Origin: Candidatus Kryptoniota bacterium
Lineage (GTDB): Bacteria > Bacteroidota > Ignavibacteria > Kryptoniales > JAKASW01
Length of the DNA: 64,000 nucleotides
NCBI GenBank assembly: GCA_036567965.1
Contig: DATCTN010000016.1
Location: forward strand, 114,153-178,152
Direction of reading: 5' to 3'
The position numbers and the translations under genes are program-made. This document shows positions 1-8,583 of the stretch, piece by piece. The notes below the pieces were generated by a model that made no database searches, was not told the DNA's origin, and saw only the letters and a program-made list of their open reading frames with translations. Within the stretch, counting starts at the first letter, position 1; each line of letters starts with the position of its first letter.

Positions 1-739
1 CCGGGGCAGTGATCGTGTCTCTGATTAGTAATAAGAGATCGTTCAGCCTGTTCTTCAGCGTTTTATCCGGCCATACGCCGTAAAGTTCGGTATAGGCTTC
101 CAGAAGATGAATTGACGAATTTTGGTCCTTGTAACCCGCCTCAACTTCGTCGTATGCTTTTGTCTTATATGGAGCGTTCTTGCCGTACGGTTTTCCTTCC
201 GCAGTCATGAATTGGAAATAACCTCTGCCATTCGGATCATGTGCGTGTTCTTCGATCCATGCGAATCCCTCTTTCGCCAGATCGAGCACTTTCGGATCTT
301 TCGTGAGTTCGTATAACGCCGCGAGTCCGTAGACCGCGAACGCACAACCGTATGTCCGCTTCTCGTCAAAGAACCCGAGGTAATCGCAGACTTCGCCGTC
401 GCCGCCCCTCATCTGAAAGAAGCCGCCGTTTTTCTGGTCCCACATTTTCTTTCTGAAAAATTCGTACCCGTGCTTCGCCGCCTCGGCATAAGTCGTACTG
501 TCGAACAGCATCGCCGCCTTCGCCGTCGTCCACACATGACGTCCCTGCGTCACGACCATCTTATGCTGGATCGGCTCGAGTTTGAAATCAAATGAAATAT
601 CTGTGAAGTATCCGCCATACTTTTTATCAACGGCAAGCGGATACCATTTCTCGAGAAGATTCTCCCCAAGTGAATTCAGGATCTCTCGAAATATCGTCTC
701 ATCCTTTGATGGCTGATTTGAAGTCTGACCTTTTGGCAT
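1..739 (-). CDS. AGE-family sugar 2-epimerase, partial (cellobiose 2-epimerase-like, cytosolic)
   Basis: The reverse strand is open from an ATG at 739-737 to the window edge, giving about 246 residues; the C-terminus lies outside. The protein resembles N-acylglucosamine/cellobiose 2-epimerases: it has W-Y-P-L followed by Y-G-G-Y-F, then R-H-V-W, and later D-Q-N-S-S-I-H-L-L-E-A-Y-T-E-L-Y, all typical of the alpha6/alpha6 barrel. There is no signal peptide, so it should act in the cytosol. It is clearly paralogous to the secreted protein at 50038-51417. Known cytosolic members convert the reducing-end glucose or mannose of beta-1,4-disaccharides and partner with GH130 phosphorylases, and a GH130 gene lies at 7487. 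The exact substrate cannot be read from the sequence. Family assignment is firm, function is inferred. Confidence 0.85.
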   Translation of the reverse strand, partial: MPKGQTSNQPSKDETIFREILNSLGENLLEKWYPLAVDKKYGGYFTDISFDFKLEPIQHKMVVTQGRHVWTTAKAAMLFDSTTYAEAAKHGYEFFRKKMWDQKNGGFFQMRGGDGEVCDYLGFFDEKRTYGCAFAVYGLAALYELTKDPKVLDLAKEGFAWIEEHAHDPNGRGYFQFMTAEGKPYGKNAPYKTKAYDEVEAGYKDQNSSIHLLEAYTELYGVWPDKTLKNRLNDLLLLIRDTITAP

Positions 740-1120
740 TTCAACTCACCTTTGTTATTTAATAGAGACTGTCTTATTTGAATCCTGTCTTTTTGCCGGC
801 CGAACGATGGAGGACAAATCCTGACATTGCAGCAGGATGATAACATTTCTGACGGTCGGGTTCAAGAATTCCTCCGAAAGCCTCCTCCCATAAGTTCATT
901 GATTTGATTGTCAATATCTGCCCTGAGATTTAGGGAAATATTGGAATTTATCTTATATATTCATTGGCACATTTACTTGGGTGAACGTCGGATGTCTTGC
1001 CATAGCTGGTATCGGTTCAGCCTGTTCGCCCTTTCAAGGCTCTTTGATCAGAATGATTAGGCCGCACGAAAATGGTATTTGCATACGTGAGTAAATTCCT
1101 GAACCATTGGAGAGAATAAA
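740..1120. other. Divergent intergenic region with imperfect inverted repeat
   Basis: This 381-base gap separates the leftward epimerase gene from the rightward cluster and so should hold both promoters. I see no coding frame with family resemblance. At 912-943 there is an imperfect inverted repeat (CAATAT-ctg-CCCT, seven-base loop, AGGG-aa-ATATTG), a possible operator or hairpin. I could not identify convincing promoter hexamers. Confidence 0.4.
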
Positions 1121-2974
1121 TTGAAGAGATACCACATTTACTTCCTATTAATGTCAACTCTTTGGCTTTGTGGTTGTGCTGCCTCCAGCGAGTTCAATGA
1201 TTTTGTCACGACCAAGAGCGACAAGCTCATGGACGGCAATAAAGAGCTGAGGTTCGTGTCGTACGATATTCCAAACCTGGCTTACGTTGAAGATTATATG
1301 CCGTTCGGTGCGTCGAGTCCATTCAGGCTCCCCGATGAGTTCGAGATAAGAGACGCACTGAAGGCTATCAAGATGGCTGGGGGGAAGGTCGCGAGAATAT
1401 ATACGTTATCTGTGAGAAGGGTCGGCGAATCTCCGAATATCATCCGTCACGTGGAGGGACCCGGGAGGTTCGACGAGCGGGCGTTCCGATCTCTGGATAA
1501 AGTCCTCCAGGTAGCTAACGAAGAAGGAGTGAGGTTAATCATTCCATTCGTCGACAATTGGTGGTGGTGGGGCGGAAAAGCGGAGTATGCAGCGTTCAGA
1601 GGTAAACAGCCGAATGATTTTTGGACCGACCCGCAATTGATATCCGATTTTGAAAAGACGATCAGCTTTGTGCTGAACAGGAAAAACACATACACCGGTG
1701 TCATGTACAAAGACGACAAAGCCGTCCTTGGATGGGAAACGGGCAACGAACTTGAGGCACCCTTTTCCTGGCAAAACACGATCGCTGCTTACATAAAGAG
1801 CATCGACAAGAATCATCTCGTGCTTGAAGGGACTTACGTCCAGGTGTTGAGCCCGCAGGAAGTCGCGGATTCCAACTTCGACGTGCTCTCGACTCACTAT
1901 TATTCTCCAATCAACCAGGCGCTCCATGATGTTATCGCAAACAGAGATCTGACAAAAGGTCGCAAACCATATTTCGTCGGCGAATTCGGATACAGGAATC
2001 CTGGTGAAGCGATGTCGCTTGTGGACACGGTCATCAACAGCGGCGTTTCAGGAATAATGATCTGGAGCATGAGATTTCACGCGCGTGAAGGCGGATTCTA
2101 CCAGCACGGGGAGAACTACGCAGTCGGATCGTACAGATTCCCCGGCTTCGCATCCGGCAGCATATATAATGAAAAGAAAATAATTGATTTCCTGAGACAG
2201 TCCGCATACGCGATAGACGGACTACCCGAGCCGCCGCTTCAGGTTCCTGATCCGCCAGTTCTACTGAGTATCAACGACGTGTACGACATTTCCTGGCAAG
2301 GCTCCACAGGCGCATCGAGCTATATGGTTCAAAGAAAGGAATTGGGTGCCGAGTCGTGGACCACGATTGCAGACAGTGCGAGCGATGCAGGTCAAACTTT
2401 CCGGCCGTTGTACGACGATACTTCTGCCGAGTTGGGTAAGAGCTACTCATACCGGGTGATCGCCGAAAACTCATCCGGCTCGTCGGTGCCATCCAACGAA
2501 GTCGGACCCGTCGAGGTAACATTCAAGAAACTTACCGACGAGCTCGCTGACTCAAGCATGATGTACCAGAAGTCGGACAGTCTGCAATTCGTAACTTATC
2601 AATTCGGATACCAGGCAAAGAACGACTTCAGCAGACTCCGGGGATCGAACGATTCTTATCTGATTTATCATGTTCCCGGAAACATCGATTCAATTCGAGT
2701 AGAAGTTTTCCAGACGAGCACGCAATGCGGATTGGATCTATCGGCTTCCGATTCGTTGACCACTCTCAGGCCGCTTGGCGCGAAACTCGAAACATTTCCG
2801 CCGTACAGGAATTTTTACAGGTTCTTCACACCGGCGTTGTACACTTGTGCCGAATTCCCTCCGAATAGCAGCTATTTGAAAATAAAGTTTAATGATATCT
2901 CGCAGCTGAGCCGAGTCGAAATTATTTATTCTAAGATTCACAAACCGAATCCGAATATTATTACTATCCAATGA
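1121..2974 (+). CDS. GH5-type mannanase-like lipoprotein with fibronectin III domain
   Basis: The 617-residue protein starts at TTG 1121; the only nearby ribosome-binding candidate is GGAGAG, 7-12 bases upstream. The N-terminus is a lipoprotein signal (L-C-G-C lipobox near residue 18), so it is probably anchored in the outer membrane or periplasm. Residues of about 40-370 form a GH5/mannanase-like TIM barrel. The acid/base is in W-E-T-G-N-E (E210) and the probable nucleophile in G-E-F-G-Y (E288). A fibronectin type III domain follows (about 375-470), then an unassigned domain of about 140 residues. The closest known relatives by motif are endo-1,4-beta-mannanases, so cleavage of mannan or glucomannan is inferred. 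It is the first gene of the rightward cluster and is followed 52 bases later by an esterase gene. Confidence 0.8.
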   Translation: MKRYHIYFLLMSTLWLCGCAASSEFNDFVTTKSDKLMDGNKELRFVSYDIPNLAYVEDYMPFGASSPFRLPDEFEIRDALKAIKMAGGKVARIYTLSVRRVGESPNIIRHVEGPGRFDERAFRSLDKVLQVANEEGVRLIIPFVDNWWWWGGKAEYAAFRGKQPNDFWTDPQLISDFEKTISFVLNRKNTYTGVMYKDDKAVLGWETGNELEAPFSWQNTIAAYIKSIDKNHLVLEGTYVQVLSPQEVADSNFDVLSTHYYSPINQALHDVIANRDLTKGRKPYFVGEFGYRNPGEAMSLVDTVINSGVSGIMIWSMRFHAREGGFYQHGENYAVGSYRFPGFASGSIYNEKKIIDFLRQSAYAIDGLPEPPLQVPDPPVLLSINDVYDISWQGSTGASSYMVQRKELGAESWTTIADSASDAGQTFRPLYDDTSAELGKSYSYRVIAENSSGSSVPSNEVGPVEVTFKKLTDELADSSMMYQKSDSLQFVTYQFGYQAKNDFSRLRGSNDSYLIYHVPGNIDSIRVEVFQTSTQCGLDLSASDSLTTLRPLGAKLETFPPYRNFYRFFTPALYTCAEFPPNSSYLKIKFNDISQLSRVEIIYSKIHKPNPNIITIQ

Positions 2975-3026
2975 GTCACGTTCGGTATCTTTCTAATTTT
3001 CTTCCAACCAATCTTCGGGTACGCTC

Positions 3027-5063
3027 ATGAAAACTCTTACAATGCTTCTCGCGTTTGTCGCGCTCGCAAATGCCGGGCCGCAGGCCGGTTATCCAGTGAT
3101 GCCTTCGATTCTCACAGACAATATGGTGCTCCAACAGAAAGCGAAAGTCCCGTTCTGGGGAAGGGCGCTCCCGGGAACTGAAATTGCCGTTAAACCCGGC
3201 TGGGGAAAAGTATCGAAGACTAAGGTCAGGGCCGACAGCACATGGCTGCTGAAGATTCAGACGACGAAGGCAGGCGGACCTTATGAGGTCACGGTGACTG
3301 TCGGCGATTCGACAATCATCTATAAGAACGTCATGCTCGGAGAAGTATGGGTATGCTCCGGACAATCGAACATGGAAATGCCGCTCGCAGGTTGGCCGCC
3401 GGAAAATCTCATTCAGAACTCCGCACAAGAAATTCAGAACGCGAATTACCCCAACATCAGGCTGTTCACTGTCACGAGAGCCGTGTCGAACGCACCGGAA
3501 TTCAACTGCGGCGGCACGTGGAGCCAATGCGACTCCCAGACGGCGGCCAAGTTCAGCGCTGCGGGATATTTCTTCGGAAGGAAATTGTACCAGGAACTCA
3601 AAGTTCCAATCGGACTCGTGTTCACGAGCTGGGGAGGAACAAAAGTTCAATCCTGGATAAGCGGGAAATATCTCGGACAGGTAGACCGCTACAAAGGTCT
3701 CGTCGACTCCATCGGTTCGGTGGGCGGCGAAGTGAAAAAACTGGACGACTGGATCCACTCTCACCCAGCAGTTGAGATCAACACCAAAGCTCCTGATCAT
3801 CAGTGGGAAGGTCTGGAATTCGGCGACAGCAGCTGTTCGCAGCGCGATTTTCCCGACAGCACATGGCGTACCATGAAACTCCCGCGATATTGGGAAACGA
3901 CAGAGGTCGGTGATTTCGACGGAGTTGTCTGGTTCAGAAAGAAAATAGAAATCCCTGACGCATGGATCGGGAGAAGTCTTGTGATTGAGCTTGGACCCAT
4001 TGACGACATGGACAGGACTTTCGTGAATGGCGTGCGAGTCGGCGGATTTGAGGGCGCCGGTTATTGGCAAACGCCTCGCGTTTATTCCGTCCCGCAAAAT
4101 ATCGTGACGGATTCGATCCTGACTATCGCGGTGAGGGTCCTCGACAACGGCGGCGGCGGCGGAATCTGGGGAAATGGTGTTAAGATGCAGATCCATCCTG
4201 CAAACGGTCCGGACAGTCTTCAGGCCGTTCCTCTTTCCGGAGATTGGAAATATCTCCCGGTCGCGGAATATATTGCCAACAAATTTTATGTCTATGGGAT
4301 CAAAGACGAAGAATTTTATTCCCGGCCGAAAACGACTCTGACAATCGGACCTAATACACTGACCATGTTGTACAACGGCATGATCGCGCCGATTGTGCCC
4401 TATGGAATTAAGGGCGTGATCTGGTATCAGGGAGAATCAAATTCAGATCTACCTGAGGAGTATGACAATTACGGTTCTTTGTTTGCCCTGATGATCAAGA
4501 ATTGGAGAGCCGAATGGGGCGAGGGGAACTTCCCGTTCTATTTTGTACAGATCGCTCCGTTCACGTACGGTCCTAATTCGAAATCATATGTCGTGCGTGA
4601 CGCACAGAGACGGACACTTTCGGTGGCGAACACAGGTATGGCGGTCACACTCGACATCGCCAGCATCACCACGATTCATCCTTCAGATAAGCAGGATGTC
4701 GGGCTAAGACTCGCTTATTGGGCGCTTGCCAAAGATTATCACAAAAAGATCCTCTGCTCCGGACCGCTTTACAAATCTATGAAAATTCAAAAGGGAAGAG
4801 CGATCCTTTCTTTTGACTATGCCGGAAAAGGACTCGTCATGAAAGACAGCACCGGCGAAACCAATTTCCTGATCGCCGGCAAAGACAGCGTATTCGTCAA
4901 AGCAAACGTGAAGGTGGACGGACAAAGACTGATTGTCTACAGTGATTCTGTGAAAAACCCGATAGCGGTTAGATACGCATGGACAAATACCGATGTCGCC
5001 ACACTCTTCAATAAGGAAGGTCTTCCTGCGTCGACATTCAGAACAGACAATTGGAAACAGTAG
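3027..5063 (+). CDS. Sialate O-acetylesterase-family deacetylase
   Basis: This is a 678-residue secreted protein with a short signal peptide (residues 1-16). The SASA/SGNH-type catalytic core shows W-V-C-S-G-Q-S-N-M-E with nucleophile S114, then G-V-I-W-Y-Q-G-E-S-N, and later an I-H-P-S-D motif. Residues of about 260-390 are a beta-sandwich resembling the GH2 sugar-binding domain, inserted between the two halves of the catalytic core, which is common in this family. Members remove acetyl groups from sialic acids or from plant polysaccharides. In this neighbourhood, deacetylation of mannan, xylan or pectin is more likely than sialate. The ribosome-binding site is weak. The next gene starts 12 bases downstream, so the two are probably cotranscribed. 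Confidence 0.8.
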   Translation: MKTLTMLLAFVALANAGPQAGYPVMPSILTDNMVLQQKAKVPFWGRALPGTEIAVKPGWGKVSKTKVRADSTWLLKIQTTKAGGPYEVTVTVGDSTIIYKNVMLGEVWVCSGQSNMEMPLAGWPPENLIQNSAQEIQNANYPNIRLFTVTRAVSNAPEFNCGGTWSQCDSQTAAKFSAAGYFFGRKLYQELKVPIGLVFTSWGGTKVQSWISGKYLGQVDRYKGLVDSIGSVGGEVKKLDDWIHSHPAVEINTKAPDHQWEGLEFGDSSCSQRDFPDSTWRTMKLPRYWETTEVGDFDGVVWFRKKIEIPDAWIGRSLVIELGPIDDMDRTFVNGVRVGGFEGAGYWQTPRVYSVPQNIVTDSILTIAVRVLDNGGGGGIWGNGVKMQIHPANGPDSLQAVPLSGDWKYLPVAEYIANKFYVYGIKDEEFYSRPKTTLTIGPNTLTMLYNGMIAPIVPYGIKGVIWYQGESNSDLPEEYDNYGSLFALMIKNWRAEWGEGNFPFYFVQIAPFTYGPNSKSYVVRDAQRRTLSVANTGMAVTLDIASITTIHPSDKQDVGLRLAYWALAKDYHKKILCSGPLYKSMKIQKGRAILSFDYAGKGLVMKDSTGETNFLIAGKDSVFVKANVKVDGQRLIVYSDSVKNPIAVRYAWTNTDVATLFNKEGLPASTFRTDNWKQ

Positions 5064-5075
5064 GCAATAGCTGAG

Positions 5076-7337
5076 ATGCGTCCTTCAACCGTTCGCCCGC
5101 TTCGTTTGATCGCTTGCTTCGTTGTGACACTAGGATTTGTTGTAAGTCTCTGGCATTCAGTTGAGGCTCTGCCCACATCGGGTGGAAGCAAATCGAAAAT
5201 CCAACTCGAGGCCACCGGCAACAAGTTCGACGTTTATTATGCGGGCAAAGTCAGACTTGTCGGCGGAAACTTCATGTTTGAGTCGAAGGATATTTCGACT
5301 CGCGTGCTGACCTTGACGAGAAGTAAGTTTACATTCCGGACTTCAGGGAAAGATGTCGGAATTACGTCGACGTCTGCGGGCGACGTTGTCTCTTTCTTCC
5401 TATCGCCCGGCGGAAATCAGTCGGACAGTGGCGAAGATTTTGTCGGGATGTTTTTCGACTCCATTCCGGGATATGCAAGAGGAGTGTCGCTCTGGCGCTA
5501 CGGACCCTGGAATTCCTGGACGAAGCCCGTCAAGATCGATAGCGTAAGCGGCCTCGAGAGCTCGGACGTGCAATTCTTTTACTGGCAATATTCCGACGGA
5601 CTTTACGGCGCCGCGATTCCTCTATCGGGCCAGGGCTACCGGACAACCCTCGGAGAAGAAAATGGGATGTTCGGGTCCAAATCCGTGAGCTATTTTTCAG
5701 GAATGAACCGCGGGAAAATTCCACAAATGGCGGTCGGGTTCGGAAATGATCCGTATAAATTGTTCGCAGAGTTATACAAGCAAGGATTGAAAGCCATCGG
5801 GAAGAGCAACGATCTCGTATCGGGAAAAGTTTATCCTGAAGTGTTGAAAGGCATAGGTTGGTGTTCATGGAACGCGTCGGTCTATGGAACGCGGTTAAAT
5901 GAAAATCTGCTTGTGAGTTCGGCCGCCGATTTTAAACATGCCGGACTCCCGATGAGGTGGATCCTTATCGACGACGGGTGGTTCGATAACACTGACGGCA
6001 AGGTCAACTCGTTTCGGCCGGACAGCACAAAATTTCCTGATGAATTCAAACCGGTCATCCAGAAGCTGAAGAATGAATACGGCATAAAAGACGTAGGGAT
6101 ATGGCACGCATTCGATGGATACTGGTCGGGCATCAATCCCGATTCCAGGCTCGGGAAAGAATTTAAGAAAGACCTCTTCTCGTGGAAGGAAAAGACCAGA
6201 CCGGATATCGATTCATCTGCGATTAAGAACTGCTATTTCGTTTCTCCCTTTTCCAAATCAGTTTGGAAATTCTATAACCAGTTTCACAAGTATCTTTCGG
6301 ACCAGGGATTCACTTTCGTGAAAGTCGACAATCAATTGATTACCGAGAGAATGTCGCCCGGCAATTTCCCGATCTTTGATGGAGCGGAAATTTATCACGA
6401 GGCGCTCAATTTGTCAGTGGCAAGATATTTCGGCAACTCGATAATCAACTGCATGGACATGACGCCGGAAGCTTACTTAAATTTCGGTTCAACCTCCGTC
6501 GCGCGTGCAGAAGACGATTACTGGCCCGAGTACGATACGCTCCACCCCACTAATTACTGGATGAGCAGAGCGGGCGAACACGTTATCCAGGAAGTCTACA
6601 ATTCATTATACTTCTCGCAGATGGTTTATCCGGATTACGACATGTTCGAGTCTACAAATCCCGCCGCTGCAGAATATGCGGTGGCGCATGCGTTGAGTAA
6701 TGGACCTACATATATTACAGATAAAGTCGGGCGGCATAATTTCGGCGTGCTGTGGCCTTTGATTTTTTCAGACGGCACTCTTCTACGCGCTAACCGATCG
6801 CTTCTCCCGACTGAAGACTGCCTGTTCCAGGTTAATGGGCCCAAACTATTCAAAGCATATTCTATGGATGGTCAAGCAGGGCTCATCGGAATCTGGAATT
6901 GTGCGGACTCGAACGGTATCGACGGGGAGTTTAAACCGTCGGACGTCCATGGAATAGAAGGCGACTCGTTTGCCGTTTACGGATACTTCGAAAGATCGCT
7001 GAGGAATTCCGGTCGGGAGGAGAGATTACCTGTCTCGCTGCCCTCCTACGGGTGCAAGCTCTATTACGTGGTACCCGAGAAATACGGGAACGCGGTGATC
7101 GGCCTGGTTGACAAATACAATGCGCCCGCCGCGATTGTTAGTCAGAGAGTGACTCCATCAGGAATTTCAGTCACGCTTTATAACGGCGGCCGGTTTGCCG
7201 CGGCGGTCAAGTCCAGGCCCCGGAGCGTCACCATCAATGGAATCCATTCGGGGTTCAGTTATGAAAACGGACTCTTGATCGTAAATATTCCTGTGACACC
7301 TGAACGCGCCCGAGTGAATGTGGAAATAAAACTGTAG
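5076..7337 (+). CDS. GH36 / raffinose synthase (Sip1)-like glycosidase, secreted
   Basis: The 753-residue protein has an N-terminal hydrophobic signal (about residues 8-30). A beta-sandwich N-domain precedes the barrel, which begins at G-W-C-S-W-N and continues with W-I-L-I-D-D-G-W. The putative nucleophile is D418 in K-V-D, and the acid/base lies in R-A-E-D-D-Y-W-P (D480/D481), matching the R-x-S-D-D block of plant raffinose synthase/Sip1 proteins. Bacterial members act as alpha-galactosidases or related retaining enzymes, so release of alpha-galactosyl side groups is plausible. It sits between the acetylesterase and the GH130 phosphorylase. Family is well supported; the substrate is not. 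Confidence 0.8.
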   Translation: MRPSTVRPLRLIACFVVTLGFVVSLWHSVEALPTSGGSKSKIQLEATGNKFDVYYAGKVRLVGGNFMFESKDISTRVLTLTRSKFTFRTSGKDVGITSTSAGDVVSFFLSPGGNQSDSGEDFVGMFFDSIPGYARGVSLWRYGPWNSWTKPVKIDSVSGLESSDVQFFYWQYSDGLYGAAIPLSGQGYRTTLGEENGMFGSKSVSYFSGMNRGKIPQMAVGFGNDPYKLFAELYKQGLKAIGKSNDLVSGKVYPEVLKGIGWCSWNASVYGTRLNENLLVSSAADFKHAGLPMRWILIDDGWFDNTDGKVNSFRPDSTKFPDEFKPVIQKLKNEYGIKDVGIWHAFDGYWSGINPDSRLGKEFKKDLFSWKEKTRPDIDSSAIKNCYFVSPFSKSVWKFYNQFHKYLSDQGFTFVKVDNQLITERMSPGNFPIFDGAEIYHEALNLSVARYFGNSIINCMDMTPEAYLNFGSTSVARAEDDYWPEYDTLHPTNYWMSRAGEHVIQEVYNSLYFSQMVYPDYDMFESTNPAAAEYAVAHALSNGPTYITDKVGRHNFGVLWPLIFSDGTLLRANRSLLPTEDCLFQVNGPKLFKAYSMDGQAGLIGIWNCADSNGIDGEFKPSDVHGIEGDSFAVYGYFERSLRNSGREERLPVSLPSYGCKLYYVVPEKYGNAVIGLVDKYNAPAAIVSQRVTPSGISVTLYNGGRFAAAVKSRPRSVTINGIHSGFSYENGLLIVNIPVTPERARVNVEIKL

Positions 7338-7486
7338 TGGATCTCCTGTCCATGACGGAGACCGTGTCGGGGCTGAGAGTTCTGTGAAATAAGATTCAGC
7401 GATCAGACATCTGAGTTACTTTTCCAAGATTTTTCTTACAATGTTTCTTCAGCATCTCCTGGAATTTCTAAATCAACGAGGAAAAT

Positions 7487-8479
7487 ATGACCACAGTGAA
7501 AATTATCAATCAGAAGCCAATACCAAACCTCCCGTGGGAAGACAAACCGGTCGGACACAACAAACCAGTCTGGCGATATTCAAAAAATCCGGTCATTCCG
7601 CGGGATCTACTTCCCACGTCGAACAGTATATTCAACAGCGCAGTGGTTACTTACAAGAATGAATTCGCAGGCGTATTCCGGTGCGACAATTGGGCGAGAC
7701 AAATGAGGCTGCATCGTGGTTTCAGCAAAGACGGCCTGAAGTGGGAGCTCGATCCGGAGCCGCTCAAGTTCCAATGCGACGATCCGGAAGTGGGGAATTT
7801 CATTTACGGTTACGATCCAAGAGTAGTGTGGATCGAAGACAGGTACTATGTCTCCTGGTGCAATTATTATCACGGCCCCACGATCGGAGTCGCTTGGACA
7901 AAAGACTTCGAAAGCTTTCATCAATTTGAGAACGCGTTCCTTCCATTCAACCGGAACGGCGTGCTTTTTCCGCGGAAGATAAACGGAAACTTCTATATGC
8001 TCTCGCGTCCTTCCGACAGCGGGCACACTCCGTTCGGAGACATTTACCTCAGTCAGAGTCCGGATCTCTGCTACTGGGGCAAACATCGACATGTGATGGG
8101 TCCGATTGGAGACTCCTGGCAGTACACCAAGATCGGTGCCGGCCCGATTCCGATCGAGACATCTGAAGGCTGGCTCCTTATCTATCATGGCGTGCTGCAA
8201 TCCTGCAACGGGTTTGTTTACAGCGCCGGTGCTGTGCTGCTCGATCTCGAAAAACCGTGGAAGGTCATCACACGGGGCGAGCCTTACCTCTGGTCGCCTC
8301 AAACATTGTATGAGTGCGTCGGCGATGTGCCGAACGTTGTCTTTCCATGCGCGATGCTATGCGATGCGGCGACAGGACGGCTCGCGATTTACTACGGTGC
8401 GGCCGATTCCGTGACCGGTCTCGTGTTTTCAACTGTCGACGAGATAGTGAACTTTGTAAAACGACATCCGCAAAGCTGA
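7487..8479 (+). CDS. GH130 beta-mannoside phosphorylase family protein
   Basis: This is a 330-residue five-bladed propeller protein without signal peptide, so cytosolic. It starts at ATG 7487 with GAGGAAA upstream. GH130 hallmarks are the early F-N-S-A-V-V blade, the catalytic block Y-D-P-R-V-V with D110, and W-L-L-I-Y-H-G-V near residue 230. Characterised members phosphorolyse beta-1,4-mannosyl-glucose or manno-oligosaccharides to mannose 1-phosphate. The GH94 genes, the GPH transporter and the AGE epimerase at the left edge fit a phosphorolytic route for mannobiose or glucomannan fragments. The sequence does not look like the classical mannosyl-glucose phosphorylase subgroup, so I leave the subfamily open. 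Confidence 0.85.
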   Translation: MTTVKIINQKPIPNLPWEDKPVGHNKPVWRYSKNPVIPRDLLPTSNSIFNSAVVTYKNEFAGVFRCDNWARQMRLHRGFSKDGLKWELDPEPLKFQCDDPEVGNFIYGYDPRVVWIEDRYYVSWCNYYHGPTIGVAWTKDFESFHQFENAFLPFNRNGVLFPRKINGNFYMLSRPSDSGHTPFGDIYLSQSPDLCYWGKHRHVMGPIGDSWQYTKIGAGPIPIETSEGWLLIYHGVLQSCNGFVYSAGAVLLDLEKPWKVITRGEPYLWSPQTLYECVGDVPNVVFPCAMLCDAATGRLAIYYGAADSVTGLVFSTVDEIVNFVKRHPQS

Positions 8480-8583
8480 GATCGACTCCGGGTGTCGAGG
8501 GTCAATTCGTGTTGGTATAATTGGATATTCGTTTCTATTTTAGAAACGTCATTGCTGTTTGCTAACATGTAAGGGCTGGACGA

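Noticed and set aside
2976..4196. A 406-codon open frame on the minus strand
   Set aside because: It lies wholly antisense to the sialate O-acetylesterase gene, its composition is that of a reverse reading, and no family motif is visible.
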